A stretch of 64,000 nucleotides of DNA from the NCBI RefSeq assembly GCF_022376445.1, contig NW_025954985.1, positions 372,001 to 436,000 on the forward strand, read 5' to 3'. Within the stretch, counting starts at the first letter, position 1. The number at the start of each line of letters is the position of its first letter. The position numbers were made by a program, and so were the translations under genes. The notes under the pieces were generated by a model. The model ran no database searches and was not told the DNA's origin. It worked only from the letters and a program-made list of their open reading frames with translations. This stretch comes from Fomitopsis serialis. Its lineage: Eukaryota > Basidiomycota > Agaricomycetes > Polyporales > Fomitopsidaceae. This document shows, piece after piece, positions 44,148 through 54,725 of this stretch.

Positions 44148-47100
44148 TCAACCGGGATCGAAATCAACGCGTAAGATCGGTGAAATACCCACTAAAAAAC
44201 CTTTGCACTTCGTCCAGTCCTCTGGAAGTGCTAATTCGTCATATATGATAGCATTCCACGTGGCTAGGACCAGTTCCGGTTTTAACGCCTTATTCCCGTA
44301 GCGCTTTCGTGTAGCTTCGACATCCGTGGCCAAGCGGCTGTTTATTGTGTACACGAATCTGCTCCGTACATGTGGGACACTGTGTTCCCATCCATCGTCT
44401 TCAGAATGGCCGATGACCCTGTCGCAACGTAATTTCCATATTAGGTGTGTTGCTTCGGATATCAATATTCTCCATAGCCGTGTTGCACCTGTCCGAATCT
44501 TACACTTTTCGTTCAGCCAAGATTTGAGTCCTAGGGCGTGTATGTCGTGCTCTGTTAGCGACGGCCAAGGCAGTCCTTTTCTTCGCCATAGAGAGGCGGT
44601 GAGTTGCCAAATTTCCTCTTGGCCTGTTGCTGGACATTCAAAAAATATATGTGCGATCGACTCAGTTTCTCCGCAGAAACTGCACAGAGCTCTGTGTTCA
44701 AATTCGGGGATTTTCTTCCAGTAGTCGCCACATTTTAGGGCTCCATGGACGTATTTCCATAGGAAAGTTGCGAAGGATCGGCTGAAATCCTTGTGCCTCG
44801 TGCTTAGCCAAATCGATTTATTTGATATAGGGTCTGTACTATCATTTTGTGCCGTCCTGCGGATTGACTCGAGGTTTCTTGTTGTAGTTCGTCGCTGAGG
44901 TGTGTTCTTCCATGCTATGATGCCTTTATATGCTAAAGCTTGCGTCAGGGACTGGAGCTTCGCTCCGGTTATGTCGAAACGAGGGTCCCGGGTCAGCGAT
45001 GGAGGGGGGGCCGCCGGAAGGGTGTGTGGTCTGATGGAGGAGACAGTCTGTCGCGCCTTCTCTAGCTTCTTCCATTCGTCTTGTCGCACTATTTGCCCCA
45101 GAGATGTGCTTGCGCATCTCTGTCTGAGCCGATTTAGTAGCGCTCTTATATGGTTTGCTAAATCGACGTCAATCCACCCGTGGTCTTCCCAGGTTGGTGT
45201 CTTCCTAATCATCATGTTTAGTAATATGCTATTGGTGCTTAAAATCACTAGGGGCGCGTCCAATGGTGTGCACGACACTGCGTATAGTGCTGCAGTTAGT
45301 TCTTCAGGGACCGCTAGTTGTGAGTCAGGTTCTAGAGACTTAGGGATGGAGGCGTTTCTTTGGTCACTCTCGTTGAAGAAGGCGACGCATTGTCCTGAGT
45401 TTGTAGGTTCATCCCCATCCGTTCTTGCTTCGGGGGTGGTCCGGAAGATATAGACGCGGGTTAGCTCATCTTGAACTGCTAGGCCGGGGCGTCTTCTATT
45501 CGTTGGTGGGTCATGTATTGTGCTCGGCTTGACGAAGACGCGGAATGTTTCAGCGATACCACCTCTGGCAGTGACAGAGGGGTTGAAGGTGAGCATGTCG
45601 CCTTCTTCTGGATGCGCGTTGTCGTTTTTAAGGGAACGGCGTGTTGTCAGGGTTAGGCCGTCTGTGTATTCGGTGGAGAGTGGGTTCCATTTAGGTAGGA
45701 TCTCGCTCAAGATACGGAAAGCGGCGAGTTTGCATTTAGCTGGATGTTTGCAACCCGCTCTTCTTACGTTCTGGCATTCAGGGCATTCGCAGAGGTCCCC
45801 GCCCCAGGTTGGTGATTGTTGTGGCGGACTCGATCCACAGGTCGAGCGTGTGGATTGTAAAAGGTCAGCGACTGTAATGACATCGTGGTTATTTCGTAGA
45901 CAGTCACTGACTTGCGTATTGTTTAGCCTGCGGAGAGCTTTTGTCGCTCCTATGTGATACCACGTTGGGAGCTGTTTTTTGAGTGATGCGTCGACCTTGA
46001 GCGCCTCCAAGTGAGCCCCGTATTTCTTTGCAGTCGACATCATGTTTTTAATGTACTGTGGTAAGCCTGTTTTTCCATTTTGCGCAGGTTTCCAGCTCTG
46101 TAAGAACGTGTTCATTTGCGCTTTAGGACGGATTTCGCCGGCATCCTTTGTGACGTGTTTGTTTATTATGGCATCCACTGCGAAGGCCCACGTTGGCCGT
46201 GAGGTGCCTATGTTAAGGTAGCGTTTTAGCCACATCAAGTTTATCGCTTCATTTCTAGACTCGATATCTAGTAATCCTAGGCCTCCTTCTTTAATGGGAC
46301 GGTGTAAAGTTGCAAGATTTATTGGGGGGACACCATCTGTTCCCCACATAAAGGTCCGTATCATTTTTATCAGTTCAGTCTCCACTGACTTGGGCATCCC
46401 CTGTACCATCGTTAGGTATTGTGATATACCTCCGGGTCCCATCTGGACAATATGTCGTTTTCCAATCATGGACGGTCGGCATTTTCCCCATCTCTCGAGA
46501 AAAAGACTGATCTTCGTTAGGGCTGGTGTCCATACTCCGACCTGATCGACATGGTTCCCGATCCATGCTCCTAGGACCCGGATCGGTTCACCGTCGCATG
46601 CGATTCGTATGTGTTGTGGGATTGTGTCTGCCGTTTGCTTACTCGGGTCTAGGGATCTCGTGTTGATTACAGCGGTCCTGTACTGTTCTGATCCCACTGG
46701 TACTATTTCAGTTTTGTTGTCGTTGAATTTTGCTCGCGACGCGGTGCACCATAATGTGAGGATTCTCCAAAGTTCTGCCCAGCTGTCATGTTTTGACAAG
46801 AAAGTAGAGGTGTCATCCGCGAAGAGTTTGGTTATTAGTCTGTCTGCCGCACCGGGGACCTGGAAGCCTCGGAGAGTGGAGCGGCGTAACACCGTTGCTA
46901 ATGGTTCAATAGCCATATCAAATAGTAGGCAAGAGAGGGGGTCACCTTGTCGGACACCTCGTATTACGTCGAAGAAAGTACTCGTTTCACCATTCACGAT
47001 GGCTTTAGTGCGGGCATGTTTGTACAGTGCTCTGATTTTTGCGATGAAGTGTTTCGGTATGTGGTACATTTCTAGAGTACGCCACAGGTATGTGTGATCT

Positions 47101-49358
47101 ATCTTATCATACGCTTTTTCTTGGTCTAGGGCAATTATTACCCCGTCTTCTTCCAGTGTCTCCGCGTAGTCCACTAGGACACGGCACGTCTGGGTTTGAT
47201 CCTCAATGTGTCTTCCCGGGACAAAACCGGCTTGGTCCGTATGGATTAGTTTCCCGGCGACTTGTCCTAGTCTTGAGGTAAGCACTCTTGTATATATCTT
47301 GTAGTCCGTGTTTAGGAGGGTGATTGGCCTGTAATTACTGATATCGCGGCGGTCTCCCTTTTTGTAGAGTGGGCAGAGCCATCCATCGGCGAATCCGTGT
47401 GCGGGGTCTACGCCATATGATTCGATGTCGCCAAAGACTATGTGTAGGTATTCAAGGCTGTTGAAGTTATCTTGGCTGTTGTCCTGTGCATATGCAGACC
47501 AAAACTCGTACGGGATGCCGTCCAATCCCGTTGCCCGACCCGTTTGGGCGCGGCGTAGTGCGTCCTTTATTTCACTCTTATCTATGTCGGACGCTAGGGT
47601 CTCGAGGTCAGCGTAATCTAGATCCGAGTGTAAGCCGCTCAATACAGAGTTCATGGCGGCGTTCTGTTCGTCTATGGAGAAGCCGGGGGCATCTAGATGT
47701 TGTATGTTTTCATGGTATGTTCTGGTAAGTTCGGCCATTTTGTCCGACCTACACTCGTAGGATGGTGGTGACGAGTTGGGCAGTTTTAGTTGATACATCA
47801 GGTCCCGGGGTTTTCTTTCTCGATTTATTGCAGACCAGTACTTGGTGACGCGTTCCGCGTTCAACACATACCTCGCGGTGGTGGTGAGTTTGGCTGTAGC
47901 GTGTCGTTTGCGCTCCAGTTCCAGAACCCTGTTATGGATGATTGCGGAGTCCCCTTGCAACGTCGTGGAGGTAGGGTAGTCGGGGCGACTTTCTATGTCT
48001 TTCAGGTGTCTTGAGAGTCTATCAATCTCAGCTTTCAGTTTAGGAACTTTCTTTCTAAGAGTTTTACGTGCCAGTTCACGTACGTCGCTTTTGAAGCGTG
48101 AGTGAAGGAGTTGCACAGGGCTCGGGAAGCTCCCGCTTTCGAGGTGCGTAATTGACTTCATCTTGTTTATCGTGGCTTTGCCGAGTTCGGCGGCGGCCTT
48201 TTTGAATTGATCGTCTTCTAGGAGGTGTGGTGGGAGAGTCCATCTTCCCGGTCCGATGTATGGTGCGGATTTGGTGCTTAGTAGGGCGCTGACTAGGCGA
48301 TGGTCAGTGTGCACTCCCGTCGTCGATATCGACCATGTCTGGGATGACATGATTAGCTCATTTGTCGTGTAGATCCTATCTATTCGGGAGCGGGATGAAC
48401 AACCCCGTTGCGGGAAGGAGAAATCAGTCTTTGTGGGCTCAGATAGCCGCCATCCATCGAAGAGGTTGAACATTCGGAGTAAGTCTCTCAGGTTTTGGAC
48501 TGCAGTGGGTAGATCCTCTTTTGCCGGGATTCTATCAATCGCTTCCTCTACTATGTTAAAATCGCCCATGAGTATGTCGGGCTTTTTATACTTCCTGTTT
48601 TCTGCCATATGTAGCAGGTTCTGCCAGAAGGCCGCATTTTCGTTCGGCGGGTTTGGGGCGTAGACATTCATAATCGTGAGGTATCTGTCGCCATGCCAGT
48701 GCAGTCGAAGGGTTGTGGCTCTTCCTGGGATGATTTCTGTGAACTGGATGTTTGCAACATCGACCAGTTCACGGTTCAGTATGGTAGCTACGCCTTGGGA
48801 GGCCGTTGCAGAGGTTGAGCTGGAGTTGTATATCGTAATCCTCCTGCCGTAGACGTTTTCAATGTTCTTTATATCGGTTTCGTTCAGATGTGTTTCTTGT
48901 AAGCACAGGATACCGATCTTTGTCTCGTGGAGAAGTTGGTTTATTTCATTCCATTTTCGGTTCGTGGGTCCTGTCGAGCCTCCTCTGCCATTTATATTTA
49001 GCGAGCATACATGGATGCCTGCTCTTGTTTTCCTTCCGGAAAAGTGTGTTGGTGCTTGCGTTGCCGGTGCGGCGGGCATCGCCCGATGGTTCCTGCCCCT
49101 AGGTCGTTGTCCAGCTGCCGGCTGTACTGGCAAGAGCGGAGGGGCAACCCCGTCTCCGGGTTCCTCCACCTGTTCATCGAGGCCAGCGTGGGCGGGGGAC
49201 GCGTTGATCTCTCTCTGATGGAGGAGAGATGTGCCAAAAGTCGTAAAATCGTCCGTATGGTTTGTTAATGCTGTTGTTATATTCACCGTTGCGTTACACA
49301 TTCCAGCTACAACGATCCGCCGGGTGCGGGGAACGCTCCTGGTTCCCTCAGGAGACAT
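44148..49358 (-). CDS. LINE ORF2: endonuclease-reverse transcriptase
   Basis: A single open frame of 1,736 codons with no stop. Residues about 114-370 are an AP-type endonuclease: SLNINGRG, QETHLNETD (Glu), NVYAPNP, MGDFNIVEEAIDR (Asp, Asn) and TDHRLVSALL (Asp-His). Residues about 600-900 are the reverse transcriptase: SDIDKSEIKDALRRAQTGRA, GLDGIPYEFW, ALDQEKAYDKIDHTYLW, VRQGDPLSCLLFDMAIEPL and KLFADDTSTF with the catalytic Asp pair. A Cys/His cluster (CECPECQNVRRAGCKHPAKC) follows. An RNase H-like part has LVILSTNS where an active enzyme would have Asp (SDS). Near the end a zf-RVT motif (CSFCGETESIAHIFFECP) closes the protein. Endonuclease and RT look intact, so this copy is young or selected. 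Confidence 0.95.
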   Translation of the reverse strand: MSPEGTRSVPRTRRIVVAGMCNATVNITTALTNHTDDFTTFGTSLLHQREINASPAHAGLDEQVEEPGDGVAPPLLPVQPAAGQRPRGRNHRAMPAAPATQAPTHFSGRKTRAGIHVCSLNINGRGGSTGPTNRKWNEINQLLHETKIGILCLQETHLNETDIKNIENVYGRRITIYNSSSTSATASQGVATILNRELVDVANIQFTEIIPGRATTLRLHWHGDRYLTIMNVYAPNPPNENAAFWQNLLHMAENRKYKKPDILMGDFNIVEEAIDRIPAKEDLPTAVQNLRDLLRMFNLFDGWRLSEPTKTDFSFPQRGCSSRSRIDRIYTTNELIMSSQTWSISTTGVHTDHRLVSALLSTKSAPYIGPGRWTLPPHLLEDDQFKKAAAELGKATINKMKSITHLESGSFPSPVQLLHSRFKSDVRELARKTLRKKVPKLKAEIDRLSRHLKDIESRPDYPTSTTLQGDSAIIHNRVLELERKRHATAKLTTTARYVLNAERVTKYWSAINRERKPRDLMYQLKLPNSSPPSYECRSDKMAELTRTYHENIQHLDAPGFSIDEQNAAMNSVLSGLHSDLDYADLETLASDIDKSEIKDALRRAQTGRATGLDGIPYEFWSAYAQDNSQDNFNSLEYLHIVFGDIESYGVDPAHGFADGWLCPLYKKGDRRDISNYRPITLLNTDYKIYTRVLTSRLGQVAGKLIHTDQAGFVPGRHIEDQTQTCRVLVDYAETLEEDGVIIALDQEKAYDKIDHTYLWRTLEMYHIPKHFIAKIRALYKHARTKAIVNGETSTFFDVIRGVRQGDPLSCLLFDMAIEPLATVLRRSTLRGFQVPGAADRLITKLFADDTSTFLSKHDSWAELWRILTLWCTASRAKFNDNKTEIVPVGSEQYRTAVINTRSLDPSKQTADTIPQHIRIACDGEPIRVLGAWIGNHVDQVGVWTPALTKISLFLERWGKCRPSMIGKRHIVQMGPGGISQYLTMVQGMPKSVETELIKMIRTFMWGTDGVPPINLATLHRPIKEGGLGLLDIESRNEAINLMWLKRYLNIGTSRPTWAFAVDAIINKHVTKDAGEIRPKAQMNTFLQSWKPAQNGKTGLPQYIKNMMSTAKKYGAHLEALKVDASLKKQLPTWYHIGATKALRRLNNTQVSDCLRNNHDVITVADLLQSTRSTCGSSPPQQSPTWGGDLCECPECQNVRRAGCKHPAKCKLAAFRILSEILPKWNPLSTEYTDGLTLTTRRSLKNDNAHPEEGDMLTFNPSVTARGGIAETFRVFVKPSTIHDPPTNRRRPGLAVQDELTRVYIFRTTPEARTDGDEPTNSGQCVAFFNESDQRNASIPKSLEPDSQLAVPEELTAALYAVSCTPLDAPLVILSTNSILLNMMIRKTPTWEDHGWIDVDLANHIRALLNRLRQRCASTSLGQIVRQDEWKKLEKARQTVSSIRPHTLPAAPPPSLTRDPRFDITGAKLQSLTQALAYKGIIAWKNTPQRRTTTRNLESIRRTAQNDSTDPISNKSIWLSTRHKDFSRSFATFLWKYVHGALKCGDYWKKIPEFEHRALCSFCGETESIAHIFFECPATGQEEIWQLTASLWRRKGLPWPSLTEHDIHALGLKSWLNEKCKIRTGATRLWRILISEATHLIWKLRCDRVIGHSEDDGWEHSVPHVRSRFVYTINSRLATDVEATRKRYGNKALKPELVLATWNAIIYDELALPEDWTKCKGFLVGISPILRVDFDPG

Positions 49359-49710
49359 GCTGCGTCATGCGGCTTCAGCTTCTCAGCTCGGGGCAAGTCT
49401 AGGAGTGCCCGCTTGCTGTGGGTCAAACGGAATCCGGGTCTGGGGCTTTCCTGTCCCGCGTTAGCGGTCAGTAAGTGTGGGCTCCTTTCCCGGGAGCCGT
49501 GTTGGTTAGTATAGGTTGGAAGGTACTCGAGATACTGTTTTCATCGAAGGTGTGTAATTTGATGTGTTTGTAGTCCATGTTTACAAGGTCTCTTTGAGTC
49601 GTCATCATTTTCAAGTAGAAGCACGTATAAAGATGTATTTCCGGGATGTGAATACTTGGTACGAGGAGAGTGAATACATCAAAGACAGTCGCGTATACAG
49701 TAGAGTCCGA

Positions 49711-51171
49711 CTAGTTGATTCCGCTACCTGTGCGACGTCCGCGAGAACCGTTTCCATGAGCTCTGCCACCTCGTCCTCCTCGGCCACCGCGACCGCCGCG
49801 ACCGCCGCGTCCTCGTTGCTCATTACCTTGCCCTCGTCGGTCTCTGGTAAGTGCTTCACGTGCTTCGGCTATAGATGGTCCGTGCCATCCGGGCGTAGAG
49901 GGTAGGGTGCAAGCTGCAGTAGGGTGGTCGGAGGAGTGACAGTACATACACCAGAAGCATTCCCTGATAAGTTCCGGCGGGCCAGCGTACGCTCCACCAT
50001 AGACGTGCTCGCGCACACGCTCGCGGAAATCGATCCATGCAGCTGCGTCCGCGGTTGGGGATTCGACGTACAAGAGCGCTACGGGCTCCTCGTCCTGGCC
50101 GTCGCGTAGGTTGATCAGTCTGACGCGTATGGACTGCAGGATCAGCCTGCGAGCGTCGTCGACCGACATGTGGCGCCATCGACCGCCGGATCGGATGTCG
50201 GCCTCTATGAGGGACGTGACTGTCGGCGCGAGGTCCTCCGATTCGAAACCGTCGCGGAAACCGTCTGCAACACCTAGTTCGTCGTACGCTAGACGACCTG
50301 GGTTACGCCATCCACCCATAAACGTAGGTGGTTCATGGGGAGCGGGGATAGCGCCGATCGTACCTTCTGTCGTGGAGATCCATTGGTCACGGATGATCGC
50401 GTCGCGCTGTTGGACGGTGATGTTGGTCATGCGATAGAAGGTGGGGAAGGCGTTTGGACCAGGTTGAGGGTTCGCGGCGATAGGCTGGGTGATCAAAGCG
50501 TCCCGGACATCGTAGATCCTCCTAACGATGTTATGCGCCGTAGTGATACGTCCGTGGTTGCCCGGGTCGTGCGCGCTGCGGCCTACGAAGTGGAGGAGGA
50601 GACAAGGGTTGGGGTCCGTGGTCCATAACCCGAGTTGAGTCTGTTCTACGTTGGCGTACGGCCAGAAAAAGTCGTCACCCTGTATTTGCAGCCAGCCGCC
50701 AGGTGGGGCGCGCGTCATGCCTCCTAGGCCAGCGAGTCCTAGCGGTTGTGCGAGCGGTGCGATAGGTCCAGCAGGGAACACTGGGCCAGCAGGGAAGGCG
50801 GGACCAGCAGGGAGGGGTCCAGCCGGGAAATTTACTACGACAGGGGGGGAAGGAATGATGGGAGCAGGATGGGCTACGGGATCATACGGGAAATTCGGGA
50901 AAGGCCCTGGGGCGTAGTGGACTGGGTTCGCATGGAAGAACGGAGGAGGTGTGAAAGGAGGAGCAGGGCGCAAGTCCGAGGCGTCCGCGTTAGCGTGCGA
51001 GGAGAATGAGGGCCCGGCCGTCGCGTTCCTTTGCGGGGCTTTTCCTTTGTTTGTCCACAGAGTAGCAGGACGAGCGTCACGTACGTGCGAGGCAAAGAGG
51101 CCAGGCGTCAAGGCATCAGCAATTTGCGCAATTTCTGAAGCTCTGAGTACCTGACAGTGGTCACTCAGACA
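49711..51171 (-). CDS. LINE ORF1 (gag-like), C-terminal part
   Basis: Nucleic-acid-binding protein of the LINE ribonucleoprotein. It begins just inside the left end of the Plavaka element; the frame runs open through the junction, so there is no start codon of its own. Segments: SEIAQIADALTPGLFASHVR, a Pro-rich part with FPAGP repeats, then the conserved core (PGGWLQIQGDDFFWPYANVE, DPNPCLLLHFVGRS, DQWISTTEG, EPPTFMGGWR) and a CCHC knuckle CMYCHSSDHPTAAC (C-x2-C-x4-H-x4-C). It ends in RGG repeats (GGRGGRGGRGG) and a basic tail. The order core, knuckle, then ORF2 about 350 bases downstream is standard for basidiomycete LINEs. Confidence 0.8.
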   Translation of the reverse strand, partial: CLSDHCQVLRASEIAQIADALTPGLFASHVRDARPATLWTNKGKAPQRNATAGPSFSSHANADASDLRPAPPFTPPPFFHANPVHYAPGPFPNFPYDPVAHPAPIIPSPPVVVNFPAGPLPAGPAFPAGPVFPAGPIAPLAQPLGLAGLGGMTRAPPGGWLQIQGDDFFWPYANVEQTQLGLWTTDPNPCLLLHFVGRSAHDPGNHGRITTAHNIVRRIYDVRDALITQPIAANPQPGPNAFPTFYRMTNITVQQRDAIIRDQWISTTEGTIGAIPAPHEPPTFMGGWRNPGRLAYDELGVADGFRDGFESEDLAPTVTSLIEADIRSGGRWRHMSVDDARRLILQSIRVRLINLRDGQDEEPVALLYVESPTADAAAWIDFRERVREHVYGGAYAGPPELIRECFWCMYCHSSDHPTAACTLPSTPGWHGPSIAEAREALTRDRRGQGNEQRGRGGRGGRGGRGGRGGRAHGNGSRGRRTGSGIN

Positions 51172-51267
51172 GCCAGCCAAGTCAGTAGACTTCAAAGCTG
51201 CAGATGTCTCACTATACCAGACAGGTTCAGACAGGCTCAGATAGCATCAGACGCAGCAGTAGAAAGG

Positions 51268-54200
51268 CTAGTAGATACATTCATGGGAATGATAATCTCC
51301 GTACTTATTAACATAGAAGGACTCGAAAGCATCAAGAGTATACGAAAAATGAAAATTGATGGGCATCGAGGTGTCCCCATACACCGGAGTAAGATGAACT
51401 GCACGAAAAATACTATCTAGATGTACTATAGACGAGGCTTGTTGTCCATCATCTGCATCTACCTCGGGCTGAACAACATACATACTGGTCACTTCGCTAG
51501 GATCGTCGGATACTTTCTCGAACCAATCTATCAAAGCACACGGGTAGGGGATACCAGCATGAGTTAGTATCATAAGGCCCATAACCCGACCAACCTCCAT
51601 TCCTTTCATGCCAGGTTCGGCTTCGTCAACATTGATGAGGACTGTATCGAAGCGAGGATGGCCGCGCCAAGACGGGTTGGCACGTATGAGCTCCCGATGC
51701 ATGCCACCATCGCCGGAGAGTTCGCTCGGTGCATAGAACTTCGCGATCGCTGACCGGTAGACAGCAATCTTGCCGAGAAACTGCGGGCATTGCGCTACAT
51801 CGACCATGCTTGAGTCGATCTCGTCGGTCGCGATGAGCTGGTCAAAAAGGAATCGGCGGATCAGGGCTAGGAGATCAGGCTGATCATACTCGGCAGCGAG
51901 GTCCTCGACACGACGCATGTAGACTATGGAACCACTTAGCAACTCGGACACAATGGGCAGGAGACTAAGATAACAGACATCGACTTACCTTGTCGCTTCG
52001 GAAGCTCGACCACGCCCTGTCCATCGTACCCATTCTCGTCCATGACCTCGTCTTCTGGCTCGTCAAGCTCGTCCTCAACGAACTCGGCTTCGGTGATGAG
52101 TGGTCCGAGGTTCATCGCGTCCGCAAGAACATCACCGTCGAGCATATGGTGACTCGTGAAGTATGAGCGCGCCGCGCCGAGCTTGTCAAGGCGCTGATTA
52201 GTTCGGAGCATTTCCGGTAATGGATTGTTCTTGCTGGAGCTTCGCCACGGCTTCTTGACGGCGCGGATATGTTTCGATTCCGTGATCGACGAGCAGACGC
52301 CGTTTGGAGAACCGAAAAGTCGTATGCCCGTGATGTAATGAACGAGAGCGTGTTGTCGTGGGAGTGAAAAGCCCTCAGGGCGGATACCAATGTCCTCGAA
52401 GATAGCGCGGTGTCTGTGGAAACGATTGAGCGCATCCTCCATCGCTGCGAGTGAGTTGTCATCATGAGCGGATCGCCGCGCCAAGTAGCAAAAGTCGAGG
52501 TATGCAGCGAAGCAGCGCACAATGCCGTCTGGCACGTGCCCTTCAATTGCGGGGAGGTAAACCTGTAATCGGATCAATAGATAAATCTGTGCTCAACCGG
52601 TGATTCGAGCACGAGGACACCACTCTCACCTTCATTAGAGCCTTTGAATCATTTCCCGTCCACTGTTTGAAGTTCCTCCCTTCCGGAAACCGTCGAAGAC
52701 CAGGAAATTGCGGTGCAGCAGCTATCCTTTGACAAGAAATCAGCAAATATCGAAGCTGACGCCAAACTCGATAATTCACCTGCGATCTATGTCGTCCATT
52801 CGGCGGCGAGCTTCCGCCTTCGGATGGACAAGATAGAGGTACTTCTCGACCCACTCGACGAGGTGATCTTTGAATGTACCTTTGATCAGTTGATGCAGAA
52901 GGTCGGGCGTGAGAAGTTCGTGTATGTCGGCGCGGGGGAAATGCATTGTGAAAGGCTTGAAACATAACAGCAAGTGGTCAGCGCAGCCACAGAGATGTTC
53001 CGTGATGCGAACGTACGATCACATTGACGTCGAAGCCCCATGTACGCCAGATAGTCTCGGTGTCGAAGTTGTCGACCAAATGTTCGGTATGTTCCGGGCA
53101 GCGAGGATCTCCCCCGCCTCTGTGTAGATCTTCGGGAGGTAGAAGACATCTGTGGAATAGTCAGTATTAGTTTACGAGAGACGGAAATATGCGTACTTCG
53201 GGCACCACCCACTGACTATGCCCGACAGAACAACCTGCTCCGGATAGTCAGCAATGAAGGGGCCCAGCTCGTATATGACCCGTCGGAAGTATCCGTCAGG
53301 GCAGCGGACGACGTCGTGTGTCTCCATGTAGGGCCGCAGAGGCGACAGGATGTGTGCAATAGATGCATGATATATCTGTTTTCGGAACGTCCGGAACTCG
53401 TCAGTCTCGACCTCGCCTCGCGAAGCTGCAGTATAATTAGTATCTTTGTGTGTCTGCTGTGCCAAAGGAAGACTGATCTCGATGACATACCTTTGGGTAT
53501 TGCTAAGAATGCGATCGGGATGATCGCGTCCTTGTGGGCGCGACGCACAGGATTATGCACGTTGCCTATTGACATATACAAGGGATGGAATTCTTGATGA
53601 CCAGTACCGACTGAGACGGTCGTCTTATCGGCACCGAGGAGGACCGGCGCGAGCATTGACCCATGCGTTTGCGGATCTTGTGCGACCTTCGTCTGTGAAG
53701 TTGCAACTGAGTTGACGAAAGGCGTGCAGAAATGCATCTCGTACCGCCTGTTTGTACGCATACTGCCCCGACATGACGTTCGAGAAGCGCGTAACACCAG
53801 GTACCGGATACTCCTGGTACGGCGTTGTGTCGAACTTGCCGTCGTACTCTTCATTTCCGATCATGTTGTGGGCGACCTGGCGGGCATTGCGACAGTGGAC
53901 GGTGTAGTCGGCCTGCTTCCAAGAAGGTGAATCCTCGTCAATTGGCCCTGTATAGCGAACAGAAAATGATTCCCACGGCGCGTCTCCATACTGGATGGCA
54001 TCTATCGTTTCATACAGCTGCTCCGCATTCTCGAAAGGTGGGTCGCCACCGCCTTGACTAACGTTGTATGCTGCTAGAGTCCTCATCAGATCGTTAATGT
54101 TACCCTGCGATACCTGCATCTTCTTGAAGATGAGCTCCGCGAACTGGAACGCGGCTCGATTCTCGAACGGCGCATAAGACTCGACTGGTTCTCGTGCAGG

Positions 54201-54444
54201 AGGAGGCGCGTCGCGAGGGAGGAAGTTGCCGTCTTCATCGCAAGGTCGACCTGTTGAAGTCAGCGAGATGCACCAGAGCCGGTCTAAGATGCTTACCATT
54301 GAGGTGAGGATGATAGCGAAACACAGACTCTGGTGCTGCAAGTCTTGGCTGTCGATGTTGACGAGAATTGTGGGTTGCAAGTCCACGTCGAATTGGAAAG
54401 GATTTATTGCAGATGGTGCACCAGTAAGCGTGAGGTTGGGGCAT
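51268..54444 (-). CDS. Plavaka-family transposase
   Basis: The start at 54444 gives MPQPHAYWCTICNKSFPIRR, a C2H2 finger that normally opens these proteins. Characteristic blocks follow across several exons: GRPCDEDGNFLP, FENRAAFQFAELIFKKMQVS, FENAEQLYETIDAIQYGDAP plus WESFSVRYTG, NVMSGQYAYKQA, TVSVGTGHQEFHPLYMSIGN, RRAHKDAIIPIAFLAIPKG, VVRCPDGYFRRVIYELGPFI, LLHQLIKGTFKDHLVEWVEK, PGLRRFPEGRNFKQWTGNDS, FSLPRQHALVHY, SSITESKHIRAVKKPWR and the C-terminal DTVLINVDEAEPGMKG..LDAFESFYVNKYGDYH. Introns separate most blocks. I did not verify every junction, so silent damage is possible. It lies divergent to the DUF6532 gene (282 bases). Confidence 0.85.
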
Positions 54445-54725
54445 GATGGTGAACGGTCGACGTAGTAGATTGGGACGGAGATAGTAGTGTCTCGTACAAA
54501 GCCGCGAGCGTAAGTAACAGGAGCAAATAGGGAGCAAATACCTTGGTGCATGTGCCTTCGCTTACACACGTCCGTCTCACACTCGTGGCACCTCCAAACC
54601 CGGATCCAGCTCTTCCACCGCTCGCCCTTTCCTAATCATCCTCTGCACCTCGGCTGGCCGTGTCGACAGTCTGACTCGGAGTCCCGGACGAGGACTCAGA
54701 CTCGTCAGCTGTCAGGGCTCCAGTG

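Noticed and set aside
51210..51225. CACTATACCAGACAGG as a literal CACTA terminus
   Set aside because: No matching TAGTG end with the same sequence was found near 57.4-58 kb, and the ORF1 frame stays open past it; the TCAGACA borders explain the data better.
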